The notes beneath the pieces are model-generated. The model had not been told where the DNA came from, did no database searches, and worked only from the letters and a program-made list of their open reading frames with translations. Position numbers and translations under genes: made by a program. DNA of 34,084 nt from CAZTII01 sp964613305 (GTDB lineage Bacteria > Bacillota_I > Bacilli_A > Erysipelotrichales > Erysipelotrichaceae): positions 1 through 34,084 of the forward strand of contig CAZTII010000016.1 of NCBI GenBank assembly GCA_964613305.1, read 5' to 3'. Positions 31,389-34,084 of the stretch are shown in pieces. Position 1 is the first letter of the stretch; every line of letters begins with the position of its first letter.

Positions 31389-32262
31389 AAGTAAACTATG
31401 GAATACGATACTACCTTATGTTCTAATTACACCAGCGTTTATCATCTTAGGAACATTTGTTATTTATCCAATATTCAATATGATTTATTTAAGTTTCTTT
31501 GAATGGAATTTAGTATCACCTAAAATATTTGTCGGTTTAAATAATTTCATTTATTTATTCAAGGATAAAGTGTTTTGGCAAATTATTGGTAATTCATTCA
31601 ATTACACCTTTTATTACGTTGTATTATCGATTGGATTATCACTCCCTCTAGCGTTCTATTTACAATTAAAAGTAAAAGGATCGGAATTTCTACAAACAAT
31701 TTTGTTCGCTCCACATATTTTATCGCTTGTATCCGTAGCGTTTATATGGATGTGGTTAATGGATAGTGATTATGGATTATTAAATTATATTTTAAGTTTA
31801 TTTAAAATAGCGCCAGTAGGATGGCTAAGCAATCGTTTCATTGCTTTATTTTCAGTAATCTTTGTATCAGTGTGGAAAAGTTTAGGTTATAACACCATTA
31901 TCATGTTATCGGCAATGAAAAATATTCCAGTACATTTATATGAGGCAGCAAAGTTAGATAAAGCATCAGCGCTTAAAATATTTACTAATATCACCTTACC
32001 ATTGATTTCACCTACATTATTCTTTCTAACATTAATGAACATTATTAGTGCCTTCAAAGTATTTGAAACTATCAATGTGATGACGGCAGGTGGTCCGGTA
32101 AACTCAACGAACACGTTTGTATACGCTATTTATTTAAATAGTTTCCAATACTACAACAAAGTTGGTGAAGCAAGTGCGATTGGCGTTATCTTAATGGTCA
32201 TTATTGGTGTTTGTACGGCGCTCTACTTTAAAGCGATGGGCTCTAAAGTACATTATCGTTAG
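31381..32262 (+). CDS. ABC transporter permease, MalF/UgpA-type
   Basis: A 293-aa membrane protein with six helices. The EAA loop that contacts the ATPase reads LYEAAKLDKASALKIFTNITLPLISP. Segments such as ITPAFIILGTFVIYPIFNMIYLSFFEW are typical of the sugar/glycerol-3-phosphate CUT1 group; only the key part PAFIILGTFVIYPI is distinctive. It is coupled to the ATPase gene by an 8-bp overlap and is followed by the second permease after 9 nt. Confidence 0.94.
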   Translation: MSKSKLWNTILPYVLITPAFIILGTFVIYPIFNMIYLSFFEWNLVSPKIFVGLNNFIYLFKDKVFWQIIGNSFNYTFYYVVLSIGLSLPLAFYLQLKVKGSEFLQTILFAPHILSLVSVAFIWMWLMDSDYGLLNYILSLFKIAPVGWLSNRFIALFSVIFVSVWKSLGYNTIIMLSAMKNIPVHLYEAAKLDKASALKIFTNITLPLISPTLFFLTLMNIISAFKVFETINVMTAGGPVNSTNTFVYAIYLNSFQYYNKVGEASAIGVILMVIIGVCTALYFKAMGSKVHYR

Positions 32263-32271
32263 GAGAAAAAC

Positions 32272-33081
32272 ATGAAAAAAATAGGTAGATTTATAATAGA
32301 CGCTTTAATTGTTTGTTTGTATTTAATTCCGCTGTATTGGATGGCTTTAACATCCTTAAAAACAGTGGGTCAATCACTAGCTAACCCACCATCATTCTTT
32401 GTCAGCAATCCACAATGGATTAACTACGTCACCGTATTTAAATCCATTCCATTATTATCGATGTTAAAAAACAGTATTATTGTGACTATTGGAATTATGG
32501 TTTGCCAAGCAATCACTGTAATACCAGCCGCATATGCTTTTTCTCGCTTTAAATTCAAAGGCGATGGATTATTGTTCTCGTTAGTTTTATTAACGATGAT
32601 GATACCGGCACAGTTAATCTTTCTTCCGGTATTCTTATTATTTTCAAAGTTCAATTTAATTAATAACGTTCTAAGCTTAATTTTACCTTCGGCAACAAGT
32701 GCTTTCGCAATCTTTATGTTACGTCAAAATTTCATGCAAATTCCAGAAGAATTGTTTGAAGCAGCTATTTTAGATAAAGCCTCGAAATGGAAAATTGTAT
32801 GGAAAATAATGTTACCAATTGCGATACCAACCATCGCAACATTAGGTATGTTAACCTTTATTAGCGCTTGGAATGATTATTTCTGGCCATTTGTCTTAAC
32901 GACGGAAAATGCCGCAAGAACTCTTCCAGTAGGAATCGTTTCGTTAAAAAATAGTGAAAATGGGTTACCTCATCACATCATTATGGCTGGAAATATGATT
33001 CTGGCAGCTCCAGTATTAGCGGTATTCTTCGCTGCACAAAAACAAATTATTCGTGGATTTACTTATATGGGAGATAAATAA
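32272..33081 (+). CDS. ABC transporter permease, MalG/UgpE-type
   Basis: A 269-aa membrane protein with six helices and the EAA loop LFEAAILDKASKWKIVWKIM, followed by LPIAIPTIATLGMLTFISAWNDYFWP (key residues WNDYFWP). It pairs with the preceding permease to form a CUT1 importer channel. AGGAG precedes the ATG. The next gene starts directly at its stop codon, so the enzyme downstream is part of the same operon. Confidence 0.94.
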   Translation: MKKIGRFIIDALIVCLYLIPLYWMALTSLKTVGQSLANPPSFFVSNPQWINYVTVFKSIPLLSMLKNSIIVTIGIMVCQAITVIPAAYAFSRFKFKGDGLLFSLVLLTMMIPAQLIFLPVFLLFSKFNLINNVLSLILPSATSAFAIFMLRQNFMQIPEELFEAAILDKASKWKIVWKIMLPIAIPTIATLGMLTFISAWNDYFWPFVLTTENAARTLPVGIVSLKNSENGLPHHIIMAGNMILAAPVLAVFFAAQKQIIRGFTYMGDK

Positions 33082-34084
33082 ATGAGTAAAAAACTAATTG
33101 TATTAAGTATTGACGCAATGCAAGTAGATGATATGGATAAAATATTAAAAAAATCATTTATGTCTACGTATAAAGATAAAATGGCGATTGTTCGAAACAT
33201 TCGTGAAATTTATCCAACGTTAACGTATCCAATCCATACGACGATGGTAACCGGAGTAACACCAAATAAACACGGTATCTTTCACAATCAAAAACCGACT
33301 GTGTTAGCACAAGATCCTGATTGGAGCTTAATGGGAAGTGATTGGTTCTGGCAAGAAGAAAACATTCAAGTAAAAACACTACAAGATTATTGTGAAGAAA
33401 AAGGACTTGTTGTCGCAAGTGTTGGCTGGCCCGTAACCGCCAATGATAAACGTGGTATTAACATTCCAGAAATTTGGCCACCTAAAAATAGAAGTGATTT
33501 AGCACGTGATATTTTTAAGGAAACAAGTTCAAGTTATGCATTTGATACGTATTATGATCGTTATATTACTCATTTTAATTGGAAAGATAATGAAGATTTA
33601 TCATTATACAATTGTGAAATGATGTTGGATATTTTAAAAAATGATAAACCAGATGTTTTGTTAGGACACATTTTACACTTTGATCATACTAGACACGTAT
33701 ATGGGGTAAATAGTCCACAAATTGATGATTGTGTTCGTCAAATGGATGTGTTATTAAAACGATTTATTGATTGTATTGAAGAAAACTATGATATGGATAA
33801 TACAACAATAGTGTTTGTATCTGATCATGGACAGTTAGATATTAAACGTCATGTTTATTTAAATAAATTGTTTGAAGATGAAGGATTAATTCGATTCAAT
33901 GGCGATGAAATTGATTACGATGCCTATAGCTTTACCGCAGGATTTTCAACACAAATTTATTTGAAAGAAGATAATGCTGAAATAAGAGAAAAAGTACATG
34001 CGATTTTGGTGAAAGCGATGAGCGATTATCCACGTTATTTAGAACGCTTATACACGAAAGAAGAAGTAAATCGTGAAGAAGGTT
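33082..34084 (+). CDS. Nucleotide pyrophosphatase/phosphodiesterase-like enzyme (cut by window end)
   Basis: At least 334 codons of an alkaline-phosphatase-superfamily enzyme (type I phosphodiesterase/nucleotide pyrophosphatase). The metal site begins at VLSIDAM. The nucleophile Thr lies in the NPP-like motif PTLTYPIHTTMVTG, followed by TPNKHGI. Further metal ligands appear as HFDHTRH and VSDHGQLD. There is no signal peptide, so it should act in the cytoplasm on a phosphodiester or phosphate ester brought in by the ABC importer. The ATG follows the permease stop immediately (TAAATG) with GGGAG upstream. The 3' end is outside the window. Confidence 0.88.
   Translation, partial: MSKKLIVLSIDAMQVDDMDKILKKSFMSTYKDKMAIVRNIREIYPTLTYPIHTTMVTGVTPNKHGIFHNQKPTVLAQDPDWSLMGSDWFWQEENIQVKTLQDYCEEKGLVVASVGWPVTANDKRGINIPEIWPPKNRSDLARDIFKETSSSYAFDTYYDRYITHFNWKDNEDLSLYNCEMMLDILKNDKPDVLLGHILHFDHTRHVYGVNSPQIDDCVRQMDVLLKRFIDCIEENYDMDNTTIVFVSDHGQLDIKRHVYLNKLFEDEGLIRFNGDEIDYDAYSFTAGFSTQIYLKEDNAEIREKVHAILVKAMSDYPRYLERLYTKEEVNREEG

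Noticed and set aside
1..34084. CRISPR arrays, insertion sequences with transposases, rRNA genes, riboswitches
   Set aside because: No regularly spaced repeats, transposase frames, rRNA-like sequence or convincing riboswitch or T-box leaders were seen on either strand.

Overview
The window is A+T-rich DNA from a low-GC Gram-positive bacterium (Bacillota). The evidence is the tmk-holB-ricT-rsmI cluster, RNase M5 next to rsmA and ispE, an RNA polymerase delta subunit beside a YwiB-like gene, strong AGGAGG-type ribosome sites, and TTGACA/TATAAT promoters. An Erysipelotrichia-like lineage is possible but not proven. TGA is used as a stop, so this is not the Mycoplasma code.

Layout. Positions 95-3509 hold a Sau3AI-type (GATC) restriction-modification locus: a divergent cytosine methyltransferase, a two-domain MutH/Sau3AI-like endonuclease, and an HNH nuclease as a third gene. 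A bidirectional terminator separates it from core genes on the minus strand (3533-14583). These are rsmI, ricT, holB and tmk, a metallophosphoesterase and an MFS exporter, a small coiled-coil protein, an SdpI/SdpR pair with its own operator, a HAD phosphatase, the proBAC proline pathway, rpoE and a ywiB-like gene. An MFS pseudogene behind a MerR-type promoter follows, then a lipoprotein. Next is DNA polymerase IV with a small partner, divergent from an autoproteolytic (XRE plus S24) regulator. Positions 18489-23693 carry plus-strand housekeeping genes: rnmV-rsmA-ispE, glmU, prs and a Nudix hydrolase.

From about 23.7 to 28.5 kb the content is accessory: a small membrane protein, a CoA-binding protein, an EamA transporter, an unknown protein, a truncated methyltransferase overrun by a Phd/RelE-type toxin-antitoxin promoter, and a visibly more GC-rich block. 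That block holds a broken gene fragment and an ORF6N/PLD-like gene bracketed by a perfect 15-bp inverted repeat. A tRNA-Ala(GGC) gene ends it. The last section has a GH1 6-phospho-beta-glucosidase divergent from a sugar-type ABC importer (ATPase and two permeases). The importer is followed, apparently in the same operon, by a nucleotide pyrophosphatase/phosphodiesterase-like enzyme cut by the window end.

The most interesting signals are regulatory or structural. (1) The restriction and methylase promoters overlap back to back, and the methylase -35 hexamer contains GATC, the predicted target of the methylase. This is a possible built-in methylation sensor. (2) The ORF6N gene sits between 15-bp terminal inverted repeats, suggesting a small mobile unit without its own transposase. 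(3) An inverted repeat covers the dinB promoter next to a LexA-like self-cleaving regulator. (4) Intrinsic terminators repeatedly sit just upstream of the next gene's ribosome site, as if used as attenuators.
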